Assembly: GCA_029876055.1 (NCBI GenBank)
Contig: CM056874.1
Location: forward strand, 6,634,001-6,698,000
From: Madurella fahalii
Lineage: Eukaryota; Ascomycota; Sordariomycetes; Sordariales
DNA: 64,000 bases
Direction of reading: 5' to 3'
The notes below the pieces were generated by a model that saw only the letters and a program-made list of their open reading frames with translations, was not told where the DNA came from and did no database searches. The translations under genes and the position numbers were made by a program. Shown here piece by piece: positions 31,866 through 43,041 of this stretch; the first letter of the stretch is position 1, and each line of letters starts with the position of its first letter.

Positions 31866-32371
31866 CGGCTGTACGTGTGTTTGCTTTTCTTCAAGTGTCT
31901 GCTCCATGATTTTCTCTTCGTGCTTTGATATGTACATCGGCTACACCGGAAAACGAGGTCATCGGTGGGGTAATTACGCTCCATGTGTCTTGTCCAAAAG
32001 CCTGGGTATATTGTGTGATAATTGGCTTGCAACGGAAAATGGGGACCCAGCTGCGCATTACTAAATGAGTAGAAACATTCACGTTTACTCTTATTAACTA
32101 CCTTGACTGATTTCAACGAGTAATTTCGCAGCCAGTTCCTGCTCGTTGTCGGTCCAAGCACTTCCAACAACTTGGCCCCCCGTCTCCCTACATTTGACAT
32201 AGGCATCTGGCACAAAGCACCTCCGCCTGCAGGATATAAATCAAGGTCTAGCAAGTAGGCTTCCGACGGCTGAGGTCTATTCGGGGCTTCATCCATATGA
32301 TCCTGTATACTCCGTAGGGAAGAGGTTCGGCTGCTCGAAGTATTAAAATTGGACCTCTCTTGTCCCATCAA
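31862..32371 (-). CDS. hypothetical ORF with C2H2-like C-terminus
   Basis: A 169-codon open frame lies just downstream of the kinase relic on the same strand. Near its end FRCSRCTYQSTKRKSWSRHL followed by KKSKH has the C-X2-C-X12-H-X4-H spacing of a C2H2 zinc finger. The first ATG at 32371 gives MMGQERSNFNTSS. It may be the surviving 3' part of the kinase gene or a separate gene; codon use does not settle it. Function unknown. Confidence 0.3.
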   Translation of the reverse strand: MMGQERSNFNTSSSRTSSLRSIQDHMDEAPNRPQPSEAYLLDLDLYPAGGGALCQMPMSNVGRRGAKLLEVLGPTTSRNWLRNYSLKSVKVVNKSKRECFYSFSNAQLGPHFPLQANYHTIYPGFWTRHMERNYPTDDLVFRCSRCTYQSTKRKSWSRHLKKSKHTYSR

Positions 32372-32379
32372 TAACGCGA

Positions 32380-34315
32380 GAGGAGACCCACCGCCAAGCG
32401 AATGGAGCGGGTCCTACAGCTCGGGAAACGGCCGCGCCTCAGGCGGTGACAACGGACCGCTTATAGCATATCGTTTCGTACCTCTATTGCTGGATAATGA
32501 GGAATCCTTTGTCCTCTTTCGGGTGGAAGGAGATACAGTAGTATCAGGAGGCAGGCCGTTTGACCTGACCTATCTCCGAATCTCGGCCGAGTCTTCGTCC
32601 TCGTCTAGGGAAGGGCTCTGCGAAGTTCCAGTCGCACTGTACGCCTCTTGGAGCAGTATAGTTTCCTGATCTGTACTAAATCTGCCTGCATTATGGTCCT
32701 AGCTCACTGGCTGTTGACAACCCTGTATATAAGAAGCCGGGGTTGGGGTCCGATAGCGATCTTGGGCTGAATTGGCAAGAGGCAGTACTTTATCGTAGTA
32801 ATCCTGGACTGAGCCTCGCTGTTTCGGCTCCAGGATTACTATATTGTCCTATAGGAACTGTTTCAGATCATCAGGATTGCATCTGAGGTCTCCCCTGAGC
32901 TTATTAGCAATCGCTTTATACCAACGGACCCCACTGGCGTTGCCGGATAGAAGGTTGTAGTAGGTATATTCGAGGACAGCTATACCAAGGGACTAGATGT
33001 TGATAGCCAGAGTGTAACTCCTTCTCTCGGAATGAACTATTCTTCTGTTCCGTTCGTTATAGACCTCGGGAGCAATATATCTCTAGGAGCTACAGAGTGT
33101 TGTCGGATCGGCGCCTTCTCTTGAGATCCCGAAGTCTCCAAGTTTAATATAGATGCCGTCAGTATATCGAGGTTAGACAAGGATATTGCTCGGCTTGATG
33201 TCTCGATATACGATTAACGGCTCCTGTCCGTAGAGGTGTATAAGTGCTGATAGACACTGATATAGGACTTGTATATACCCGTCCGCGGGGAGATCTGCGT
33301 AGTTCCCGAGAGTCCCGCCGGGGACGTACTCAAAATGTAACTAGGGTGACCGAGTAAAATCCGAATCAATGAGTCTCACGATATGCTCCTAACAAGATAT
33401 TAGAGGAGTAGTTCCAAAGGGGTAAGGTACTTATATGAGAGACCCGTCTCATGATACGAGCCCCCTTTCTCTATGCCACGACGTTGACCGATCTATCCCG
33501 GATGGCCTGCTTAGAAGGCTTCTTAACGGTATATTCGTCTCCGGTGCTGACATCCCAGATATGCGTTACAACTCTAAACCCTCCTTTGCCGAGGTACTTT
33601 CTCAGGAAAATCGGACCAGTGCCAGGTGTGTGTGCTCTACTATACGCTCGGTTTGCGGACGGCTCCGAAGGTCGAGCTGACCGAACAGATTTTCCGCGTT
33701 CGCCGTCCCCTGGCGGAACCGGTTGACGTTGTTGATGTATTGCGGCGAAGTGATGTCGTGGTGAGATACGACGATCTGGAACTTGAGGCTCTCGTGAATA
33801 GTAATGACGATTGCCGTCTTCTCCTGAGGGATCCTGTGCCTGCCGACGATCCAGACAAAATCGCTGCGCCGTCCTTTGCCTTGTGTGTCGTATATGACTT
33901 CGGTTCCGTTGAACGAGGCCAGATCCTTTATGATCGGGCGGTAGTGGTCGTCGAACGTCAGGGCGAAGTGGTGGGAGCTGAAAGAACGTATGCCGCATTT
34001 GAGGATGATGTCGGAATGCGGTCAGTCCAAACACGAAGCCGTAAGGAGTTTGTGGGCCACAGCTGAACCGCAGTTCGAGGCCAGTCCCAGCAACCTGCAG
34101 GTGGCTTGAGCGACCACCTGGATGACGGGGAAATATCGGAATATAAGCGTACTCGGCTCATCTGCCACAGGGTAATCTGATGGAATCAGATGGCAGAAGC
34201 TCTGTCGAGCACAAACGCAGCCACAGCACCGGCTCCTACGGAACCGGCAGAGACACTCACAGGCACTGACCGCCCGTCTGCGGGCACCGATGGTGCCTCT
34301 GTTAAAGACGCTCAA
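32380..34315 (-). pseudogene. FHA-domain serine/threonine protein kinase relic
   Basis: A decayed kinase gene runs on the minus strand. Near 34040-33700 an FHA-like domain is readable (HHFALTFDDHYRPIIKDLAS, then GTEVIYDTQGKGRRSDFVWI). The kinase begins near 33610 in another frame with the glycine loop KYLGKGGFRVVTHIWD and the VAIK-type lysine in EYTVKKPS. Further on come YRDIKPSNILV (catalytic loop), LGDFGIS (metal-binding DFG) and RYIAPEVY (APE). In-frame TAA or TAG stops follow NILV, precede RYIAPE and occur twice in the C-lobe. The order and spacing are those of a normal kinase, so this was a whole gene that has decayed. FHA-kinases usually act in checkpoint or signalling pathways; this one cannot. 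Confidence 0.68.
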
Positions 34316-34851
34316 CGATGATTCGATTGTTATCTTGTTGGCGAAGTTGGCTAGAGCGGATCTGAAACTACGGCACTACTTGCTGCATCATGTTGGGGAG
34401 GAAGAAGCGACAGAGTACTATTCAGTGCAATGGCAGAGATTAATATCGATTATCGATGCTTGTAAAACCAACCCACAGTTATCTTACCATGCCGGCGGGT
34501 TCGGATTTTGAGGTTGAGGACATGGGCGGCGGGACGAAGACAAGACCAGGTACTACGTCCAGCTCCCACGCGTCAGCTGCTCATTCCACGTGGCTAGGTA
34601 CTATACATGTCAGAGTAAAGTGGTGCATCACTGACAGACCGAAGCAGGATCATCGGATATATAACACCCGCAAAGGCTCGCGTATTATTCATTAATTGCC
34701 TACGTTAATTTTTTTTTTTTTCTTGAGTATAATTAAGGAATATTTTTGGTGAAGCCCCTTTAACTGTGCGCTCAAATAACCCGTAGCGCTATCACATGCG
34801 GCTGTGTCTTTCGTGGACCATCATCGCCTGTCGCATTCTGTCGCCTACCTA
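34316..34851. other. spacer at right edge of accessory island
   Basis: Mixed sequence with a T-run near 34709-34721. No gene supported. Confidence 0.4.
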
Positions 34852-36612
34852 TCAGTCAGATAAGATATCCTTGAGAACGCCGCGCAGGACCGTGATGGCC
34901 AAAGCCATGGCGCGCGACTGCGGCGTGGCGGCGGCGAGGAGGTCGACCACGTCGCCGGCACAGCCCACGCCGAACGTGTCCTCGGGGTCGGCCAGACACT
35001 GCAGGCCCGTCTGCGCGCCCTGGCCCAGCGACGTGAAGAGGTCTTTGCCGATGGTGCTGAGCACCATGGCGACGTCCCAGCAGCCGAGGGAGCAGATGCC
35101 GCTGCCGACGTAGCAGTCCGGGTGCGAGTCGAAGGCGACCTGGTGGAGAGTCGGGCAGGTCGGGCAGCCCTGGAGCAGGGGCACGAGGGCGCGCTGCAGG
35201 CAGTTCATGGTGTTCTGGATCCACAGGCGGCCGCCGGCTGAGAAGGAGGGCGAGTTGCGGACGAACTTGTTGCAGTTGCGCTCGCCGTAGTAGAGCGGGT
35301 AGCCCGACGGCCCGCACCCCGCCACCGGCTCGGCGCACTGCCGGTAGAAGCTGCAGCTGTGGCTCGGGTTCCGGCACTCGTCCTGGCAGTGCGCGCTCTC
35401 CGGGCACTCGCCGCAGTCCTCACCGCACCGCGCGCACCCGTTGACCCCGAGCTCCTCCACTACCACCTCGGACTGCACCGCCGCGTCGCCCACGTTGGAG
35501 ACGCCGACCACGCACGTCACCGACGTGGTGCCCGCCGGCAGGCTGAGCTCGAGCGTCATCCAGGCCGTCGAGCCCAGCGCGTCAAAGGCGCCGTGGCCGA
35601 GGTTGTTCATGCTGTTGGAGACGGTGGCGAAGGCGCCCGTGTCGGAGCGCAGCGTCACGCTGTAATAGTCGTTGAACTGCGTGCCGAAATACGTCGGGTA
35701 CTCGTTGGTGACGAACTTGTATCGGACAAAGGCCTTGGTCGTGCCGGGCTCGACCGCGATCGTCCGCTGCGCGGTCTGCACGCCGTACGCGTTATTGGTC
35801 GACACGACGAGGAACGGCAAACCGGCCTGGCGCTTGCTGCCGAGTATGTCGGACGACCTCTTGGCCGGGTTAATAGACCAACCCTCGGCGTTTGTCCCGC
35901 TGGGTGTGGACGGGCTCGTGAGCTTGAGCGTGACCTGCGCGTTGGTGGCGGCAACACCGCTAATGGCGATCTCGTCTGCGTCGGTTCGCGCCAGCAGTGC
36001 GATCGTGGTGTCGGGAAGGTTCCTGATCTCGATTCTGCCGTCCGGGCCGGTGAGCCCGCTCTGGGAAATGCCGGGGAACATGGTGGAATCGGCCTGGACC
36101 AAAACGCCCGGCGCAGGCTGACCGGCAGGATCCAGGACGAGGACCGGCATGTTGATGGCGCCGAACAAGAGATCGAACGAGGCAGAGACCGGCACTCCAT
36201 CGGCAGTGAATGCGTACACGCTGAGCAAAACAGAGCCTGCCTGTAGCTGGGGGATCTGAATCTCCGTTCCCGTCGAGGTGATGCCCGGGATAACGTTCCA
36301 GTTTGCAAATGCGGTGTAGTTCTCGGCGTCCAGAGGCGCCTCGGAGCAAACCAGCTTCACAGAGAAAGGCTGTAAGGCCGGATTGAATGCCGACTCGGAT
36401 ATCTCAACTAATTCGAAGCTGGGCGCACAACTCGGGGTGCTTGATGGCGTAGAGGCGGTGCTAGTAGAGCTGGTGACAGATGTCGAGGAATCGACCGTTG
36501 TACTTGAGAGCGAGCTGGTCACGGTGGTCAGAGTAGACGTCTTGACGCGGCAGCGTGCTTCTGCCAGGGAGAGAAGCCCAAGGGCAATAAGTGGCACCCT
36601 GAGCCAACGCAT
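34852..36612 (-). CDS. secreted cysteine-rich protein with stanniocalcin-like segment
   Basis: A 586-residue protein from one exon. The start at 36612 gives a clear signal peptide (MRWLRVPLIALGLLSLAEA), followed by a Ser/Thr-rich stretch to about residue 45, likely O-glycosylated. The middle (about 50-380) is beta-rich, with a segment FGTQFNDYYSVTLRSDTGAF like bacterial and fungal extracellular adhesion-type domains. A dense cysteine cluster follows (CARCGEDCGECPESAHCQDE, about 388-430). The last part (about 440-545) has the pattern of NTMNCLQRALVPLLQGCPTC then HPDCYVGSGICSL, reminiscent in cysteine and helix spacing of stanniocalcin. That link is my inference; the domain also recurs in uncharacterised fungal secreted proteins. 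The in-frame extension to 36738 is rejected because it hides the signal peptide. Confidence 0.8.
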   Translation of the reverse strand: MRWLRVPLIALGLLSLAEARCRVKTSTLTTVTSSLSSTTVDSSTSVTSSTSTASTPSSTPSCAPSFELVEISESAFNPALQPFSVKLVCSEAPLDAENYTAFANWNVIPGITSTGTEIQIPQLQAGSVLLSVYAFTADGVPVSASFDLLFGAINMPVLVLDPAGQPAPGVLVQADSTMFPGISQSGLTGPDGRIEIRNLPDTTIALLARTDADEIAISGVAATNAQVTLKLTSPSTPSGTNAEGWSINPAKRSSDILGSKRQAGLPFLVVSTNNAYGVQTAQRTIAVEPGTTKAFVRYKFVTNEYPTYFGTQFNDYYSVTLRSDTGAFATVSNSMNNLGHGAFDALGSTAWMTLELSLPAGTTSVTCVVGVSNVGDAAVQSEVVVEELGVNGCARCGEDCGECPESAHCQDECRNPSHSCSFYRQCAEPVAGCGPSGYPLYYGERNCNKFVRNSPSFSAGGRLWIQNTMNCLQRALVPLLQGCPTCPTLHQVAFDSHPDCYVGSGICSLGCWDVAMVLSTIGKDLFTSLGQGAQTGLQCLADPEDTFGVGCAGDVVDLLAAATPQSRAMALAITVLRGVLKDILSD

Positions 36613-37480
36613 GATGTATGTAATTAGTAGCACTATGATGGGAATGAGCGGCGAGAGTGAGTTGCGGCAGGACAGGTCAGCGTGTCGCGAGATCCATATG
36701 GGTTTGGCCATCCGGGCCATCCCTAATATCTTGGGCACCTGCCCCCTTTTCCATCGTCCTCATGCCCGCCCTCTTTTGGAGTCGAGGCTGAGAGCCATAG
36801 CGTGTACCCGTAATTTCCCTGTCCCGAACAAGTAATGGTGTGAGCCAAGCCGCGCTGCGGCACCGCAAGCTCAGCTGGCAGCGCTATAACGGTACTATTG
36901 ATTCTGAGCCGCCGACAGCAGGCCATCACACTGTTTCCCTTACGTCAGCCCCACGCGGTTGCCATTGGTTTCATTGTCAATCGTGGTTGTGTCTTAAATT
37001 ACCACCCGCATTCAGCAAAGTGTGAGGCTCTGCAGCATCCACGCGTCTCGATTCGACTACATGCAAATTTCTAGAATTGCTATGGATTCTACTTCATTGT
37101 AGGCGCAAGGAGCTCTTGTTCAGTAACAGGAATAATGGATACATGCCATTCCTCGTACCGTCTATAATCATAATCTATATTTCGGCGCATCATGTCATGG
37201 GGTATTCTGCTCTATCTTCATGCCGCGCCGACAAGCAACGCACGAAAGGCCGTCCATACCCGTCTAATTCCACCGTGCCAAACAACCTCGGACGTAAAAA
37301 AAAAAAAAAAAAAAAAGAAAGGAAAAAGAAAAGGAAAAAGAAAAGGAAAAGAGAAAGAAGAAAAGTTAAGGGAAATTCCGCCCTCTAACTTATACGATTT
37401 CAAGGGCTTTTATCATATCTGTGCACTCAACCTCCTGGGTTGTCAAACTTCCGAATCCTTTTCACTTGTTCCCACCAGTT
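36613..37480. other. intergenic region with poly-A and A/G-rich tract
   Basis: The region separates the secreted-protein start from the 3' end of the sugar transporter. It contains A21 at 37296-37316 continuing as an A/G-rich purine tract to about 37365. No gene supported. Confidence 0.5.
37296..37365 (+). repeat. poly-A run followed by (A)nG purine tract
   Basis: Twenty-one A residues followed by AAAAG/GAAAAA-type purine sequence with almost no pyrimidines. Confidence 0.8.
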
Positions 37481-39260
37481 TCAGTTCCGATCCGCCTTCT
37501 CGGACGTCCTCAACCCGTCACCCAACCCAGACTCAACGCCACGCTCGTTGACAATCGCATCGTTGCTGCTGTTGGACGCAGTGGCTTTCTCCTCCTCGTC
37601 ACGGGCGTCGCGGCTACCGCCCACCCGGGATGCCGTGTCGACAAGCTCGTACCGCCTGGCGTACTCCTCAATCTCGACGGGCTCAAGGTGAGGCAGCTCC
37701 TTGGCGGCCTTGACATAGGACATGTTCTCGACATGGCCCTTGGCGAAGATGATGTCGATCTCCTCGAGCGAGCGCCGGGTAGTCTCGGGGTAGAAGAAGT
37801 AGATGACGGGAATGAAGCAGGCGTTGATGACGGCAAAGAACAGATAGGTGCCCCAGCCAATGTTGCTGACCATGATGGGCGTGACCATGACGATGACAAA
37901 GTTGAAGAGCCAGTTTACGCAGGTGCTGGTCGCGTTGGCTTTGCCTCTCGTCTTGACCGGGTTGACCTCGGCGGGGTAGAGCCACGGCAGCGGCAGCCAG
38001 GTGGCGCCGAAGAAGGCGATGTAGGTGAAGAGTCCGACGGCCGCGCCGCGGGCTGCCATGGGGTCGCCTGGAATCAGGCAGGCGAATGTGAGGACCATGC
38101 TGAGACACTGCCCGATGGAGCCGATCAGGAAGAGGCGCCGCCGGCCAACCCGCTCGATAACGAACCACGATGTCGTTGCGAAAATGGAATAGACAATCAT
38201 GTTGACGCCGCCTAGAAGTAGACTAATGTTGTGGTCTTCGCCGATCGACTGTTCGAATAGGACGGGGAAAAAGTAGATAACGGCGTTGCAACCACCGATC
38301 TGCTGCATGAATTGGGAACCCGAGCCAAGCAGCATGCGCCGGAAGTGCTGCGTCTTGCCGCCCGTGAACAGGGCTTTGACCGGGGTGCTCTTCTGGCCGA
38401 ATCCGCCAGCAGCACGTAGCGAATCCATGATGAGGTTGCGCTCAAGCTGTGTATCATGGCTTCCCATCTCGTAGCCACGGATGGCCGAGATAACCTTGTC
38501 GGCGTCCTCGATGCGCTGGTGGCTCAAGAGCCATCTCGGGGACTCCGGGAGAAACATCATGGGGAAAATGATGAAGACGGCGAAGATGACTTGGAAGGCA
38601 ATGGGGAACCGCCAGACGAGGTCGTCGGGTCCGTACGATGCTCCGTAGTCGATCCAATACGCGATCAGCGTCCCAAAGGCGATCGTGGCGCCCTCGATGC
38701 ATATCAAGAGACCCCGGTTCGACGTCTTGCTGCATTCGGCTGGCTTCAATGTTAGCATCGATCGGGGCAGCACGATAGAGGCTCAACTCACCTTGATAAG
38801 TAGGAATAGTCGACGTGTTAACGCCATTTCCAACGCCCATGACAACTCTTCCCACGATTAGCTGGGCCAGGGGCGACGCCCCCGGCATGGCAGTGACCTG
38901 GATGATGACGCCTAGCAGCATGACGGCGGCTCCCAAGATGATTGCCCTTCGTCTGCCGAGGATGTCGCCGACGCCGAGGATGAGCATGGCACCCGCCAAG
39001 CACCCAATCTCGTAAATGGCCGTCACCAGCCCTTGCATTGTCGAGTTATCTTTGGTCTCTTCGAACATGTTGTTGAAGGCCGGGGCGGTGATGATTCCGC
39101 TCATGACGCTACGGCCATGGTCAGCCCGTGTCACACGGCAGGCCGGAGAGGAACGTTACCCTTGATCATATCCAAAGAGGAGGAACCCCGTCGTCGCAAC
39201 AGTCGAGATGGCCAGCGAGAGGGGCCGGCCCGAGAGGCCCATAAACTTGGGAGGGGCCAT
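37481..39260 (-). CDS. MFS sugar porter (hexose/xylose transporter type)
   Basis: A 558-residue, 12-helix sugar transporter. Exons on the minus strand are 39260-39160, 39108-38792 and 38739-37481; both GT-AG introns join in frame. Signatures: GFLLFGYDQGVMSGI in helix 1, GDILGRRRAI, GVGNGVNTSTIPTYQAE (the PTYQAE motif follows exon joining), FLPESPRWL, QQIGGCNAVIYFFP in helix 7, ERVGRRRLFLIG and YPETTRRSLEEID at the end. The QQIGG motif and PTYQAE place it among hexose/pentose facilitators rather than the lactose-permease branch represented at 18563. A long acidic cytoplasmic tail follows. Exact sugar cannot be read from sequence, and no catabolic partner gene is adjacent. Confidence 0.88.
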
Positions 39261-41769
39261 TTTGACCACTGCAGCGGTTGAGCCAGGTTCACAAAGCGGC
39301 GTTCGGGTGAGCTTGGACGGGCGGGCGAGCCGGTTCCTATATAGCGAGCCGGAGGATAGAAGCCAAGAAGCAAGAGGCGCTAAAAAGGCGTTCTCACAAG
39401 TGCCAACAGGGCGCCAGACAGTTTAGCACCTAGCATGTGGAACGGATGGAGAAGGCTCGCTGAACCGGCGGCAGCCACCGTGGGGCAGACGCCGGGGAAT
39501 ACTCGGTCGACAGACGAGATGCGGCCCCCTTGGCGGGCAGCGCGTGGCCCGAGGTCCAGTAGGCTCGGCGCGAGATTCATGTTCCTGGAAGGCAAATACC
39601 CCAACATCAAGACGATCTTTGCTCAGATGAGGTGTTGTAAGACCTGTGACAAATCCGGACTCAGCATTGGGATCATCGGGAATAACAAGCGCGAGATCCC
39701 TGCCGAATGCTCTGTTACACGACTGTCATAGGCTGACCGCCCTCAGACGTCCCCTATCGTCAGATCCTCCTGCGGCCCGGGCACTCCACTGCATCGTGGG
39801 GAGTGTGAGGTCATCGGTGGGTGCCTTCAGACACCGGCCCTTGGCATGTCGGCACTGGGGGAGGCCCGAAAAGCTTGAGGATGCTTAGTACCTTAGCACC
39901 TAGCGCACAGAGTACCCGGCCGTCTTAGTTATCTGAGCCTCGCTAGCCTGATGGTGTTGAGATCCGTTGCCACCGCACAAGGGGCTTGCGCGGAGCCACA
40001 TCCACATGCAAATCCCGCAGAGAGCGCAGACAGATCTGCCAGGCGGTACAGGATGCTGCTGCAACCCAGCGGTGATACCGGACTACTGCAAGTTCGTCTG
40101 AATGCTGCAAGTTCGTCTGAATGCAGCAAGTCCCCGACGATGCTGTCGGAACAGGATGCGACATGTTCTTGGCATGGAGGCGAGCGGAGAATTGAGCCTT
40201 TGCGTCGTTTTTGCTTTGAATCCCACGCAGTGGACCAATGTCGTCACGCAAACCCACATTGGTCCAGGGTATCGTTCCCTTGCCGGGGCCCTGATCTTTC
40301 TCTTTCCTTCCAGCGACGGTTAGGGCGGTAGCGACGGTCCCATTCCTTTCTCACAGAGGTTAAAGCCAGCGGTCGCCATACACAGTACAAAGGTTAACTC
40401 TCTCGAGAACTGAGCAGCATTGCTATGTATGTTGGGTTTTTTGAAGGCGGTTTCGAGTCTTCTCTGAGGGAAGTGTGCTCGAAGCCCAGTAGACCGAACT
40501 GCCTACCTTACTGTACAGTACCTTATGCACAGGGCCAGTGCCACCTGCCTCAACCGTCCCACCCCGTCGGGGCCCCAAACTGGCAACTGAAGGACCGCAA
40601 AAGTCAGGAACGGGGCTGCCTGCCTCTTTCATCCACCTTGCCCCGTTCCGTTTCGCCCTTTCTCTTGTCTGGGGAAGACCCTGAAAACCCCAAGTCACAT
40701 TATACCACTTGTTCCAAGGAGCCTGTGTCCGCCATCTCCCCACAGACTCCACGCCACGACGCAGAGCAGCCAAGTTGCAAATTGTTACCCAGTATGGCCG
40801 AGATGGAATCTGTTCATCGGACGGGCTCGCCCACTTGGAGGGTAGTAGCCCGCTTCCGTTGGCCAATTGGCGCAGCGGCAATGTCGACATTTGCCGTTGA
40901 AACGCCCGGCAGTGGGCTGATGGTTCTCAGCAACGCTGCATGTGCCTGGTGTTGATCGCTACGAGCAGGCCTTGGCATCCGTGACATACGTCGCCCGTTA
41001 GCCCGTTGGCCAATAGCCACACATGTCGTAGAAGAGGACGCGCAGCACAAGAGTTACTTGGACCAAAACTGCCGCGTCCCGTGGTTAGAAGCATCGTATT
41101 TCCCGGTTGGCCATGAAAACCGATGCCAACAAGGAGCATGGCCATCACGGGCGTCGGCGGCCTCCCGTCTCCGTGCCGGCAAAGGTGGTCTACCACGGCG
41201 CCCGAGGCTGCCAAGGCTAGGTGCCTGACTCGCCGGCTCTTTAGCGCGATATTTACCGCGACCTGCCGCATCGCCACCCTCCCAAGTTTAGCGTCCTGCG
41301 CAATGGATCGACAAGCCAAGTCCGCTCGGCGCCCCTATCCGGCTGCGCGCCCCTGAGCCCGGGTGGGGTCCCGTCTTCCGCCTGAGAAAGCCGTTCACGG
41401 CAAACTCGCGCCAAAGCACCTTGGCGATGGCCATTTCCGCCGAGCCGGAGTCCAGCTACACCACTAGTGTGGTGCTGGCGCCGCCGCCAGCTGCAACGCG
41501 GGCTTCCGAGCCCTGACCGAAACTCATATTCCAGAGATCAGCGGGTGTGCTGAAACAATCAGCACAGTTACTTGTTGGATAATCTTAACCCCCGAGGAAA
41601 TAGGCGGGCGCTTTGCCCACAACAATTGGTCCAGAGGGTGAGTCGGTCGATGCAAATGGGATGTCTCTCCGTTTTACGTCCCCGAGCCGACGTCTCATTT
41701 GGTTTATTTCTTCAGACGAGCAGCTTCCAAACCAACCCTCCGCCGCTCCTGCTCTTGCATGCAAGCACA
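39261..41769. other. long gene-free region
   Basis: About 2.5 kb without a supportable gene. Several open frames of 60-180 codons exist on both strands but have no domain, signal peptide or consistent codon use. A 19-bp direct duplication lies at 40086-40123. Confidence 0.4.
40086..40123 (+). repeat. perfect 19-bp tandem duplication
   Basis: The sequence CTGCAAGTTCGTCTGAATG occurs twice in direct succession without mismatch. Confidence 0.8.
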
Positions 41770-43041
41770 TCACGCAGGCACGGCATACTCTCTGTGTCCT
41801 TCTGTGCAGAACAAAACTACGACCGAGCTTCCGTCAAGTCCCAACTCTCTCCCCCACTCTCGCAGACCCGTTTCAGAGCTGCTAAAGTAGCAGCTCCGCA
41901 AGGACCTGCCCTAATTCCCTGCTTTCCTAGCTCCCTAACCGCTGCGTGAGACTCTCCGTCACTGACAACTACCGTGCCATCAACACCCGATCTGAGGGCG
42001 GGCCATGCCGTGGTAGATAACGTGCCGCAGTTCATGCCGCACATGATACTGTCTTGCGTCGCCACCGTGATCATCCTTCCCTGCTCGAGCGATGTCTTTA
42101 AACAGGCGGCCGTGTCTGGCTCAACGGCAAGTACAGTAGCAGGGGGGACGGAGTCTCGCTCTCTCGCAGCATTCTTAAAGTGCTGCGTGACAGCTTGCGC
42201 GATCGAACCGCATCCAACCGGGACGATCGCGTGTGTAACTGGCTTTCCACCCGTCGCAAGAAGAACCTGTCCGTCCGCCTCATCCAGCATGGTCTGGTAC
42301 CCTTCTACAGCCCACTGGTATCCGGGTGTTTAGCGGCCAATCGTCTGCACAACCCACCCAATTTCTTTTTCGAGAACACAGAAGAAAGAGCCGGCTAGGC
42401 GGACTCACCTGCGGCACATCCTCATACCCCTCCCACCCAATATCTATCACCAACAGCTCCTCGTCTCCATCCTCACCCCGCCGCTTTGCGGCCTCCAATG
42501 CAGCATCGTAATCAGCGCCTTCCACGACCCTCACCTCAGCCCCCTCCCCACGGATCAAGTCCCTTGTCGCCACGTGCACATGTCCCGGCACGTAGACTAC
42601 CGCCTTTAAGCCCAGATACCCCGCCATTCGGGCCACTGCCCTGCCCCAGTTGCCTTCGGTGCAGGTGATGAGCTTAAGATTTCCCAAGCCGCGTTGTTTG
42701 GCTATCGAAGCTAGGGAACTTAGACCGCTGCTGATATGACAATCCGGATCCAGACCTAAGTGGGCGGCGACGGCGCGGTAGACTGCCCATGACGCGCCGA
42801 GGATCTTGAATGACGGGAGGCCGAAGCGGGAGGACTCGTCCTTGAGGAAGACATGGGACAGGTTGAGGGATTGCGCGAGGGAGGGAAGGGAGTGCAGAGG
42901 TGATGGGGCGTAGTTAGGTAAGCTGCGATGGAGTGCTTGTACGGGGGACTCGGACTGCGGCTGGGAGCAGGAACCGTGGCGCCATTCTCTGGCAGCCGGG
43001 TTGAGGTAGATTGATGACGACGAGATCGAGGATGAGCGCAT
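41770..43041 (-). CDS. PLP-dependent diaminopropionate ammonia-lyase-like enzyme, frameshift near 3' end
   Basis: A fold-type II PLP enzyme related to diaminopropionate ammonia-lyase and threonine dehydratases, which eliminate ammonia from amino acids. Exons are 43041-42409 and 42314 onward. Signatures: NYAPSPLHSLPSLAQSL, KDESSRFGLPSFKILGAS with the PLP lysine at K79, VPVGCGSIAQAV (phosphate-binding loop) and GPCGAATLAALKRV. As sequenced the frame ends at 41817 in WDLTEARS. In the neighbouring frame the family-typical end ELGLDGSSVVVLFCTEG continues to a stop at 41770-41772. The change of frame coincides with a GA-dinucleotide run (41845-41851 on the plus strand), so one extra GA unit would explain it. 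I give the end to 41770 as the likely original extent. Substrate is not settled by sequence. Confidence 0.78.

Noticed and set aside
24700..34800. Giant transposable element (Starship-like) spanning the island
   Set aside because: No tyrosine-recombinase captain gene or defined ends could be seen, so the idea is kept only as a question under the island finding.
35359..36246. 295-codon plus-strand frame opposite the secreted Cys-rich protein
   Set aside because: Antisense shadow; Arg/Gly-rich translation without signal or domain.
40425..40955. 176-codon plus-strand frame as a gene
   Set aside because: No recognisable feature and overlaps an equally long frame on the other strand.
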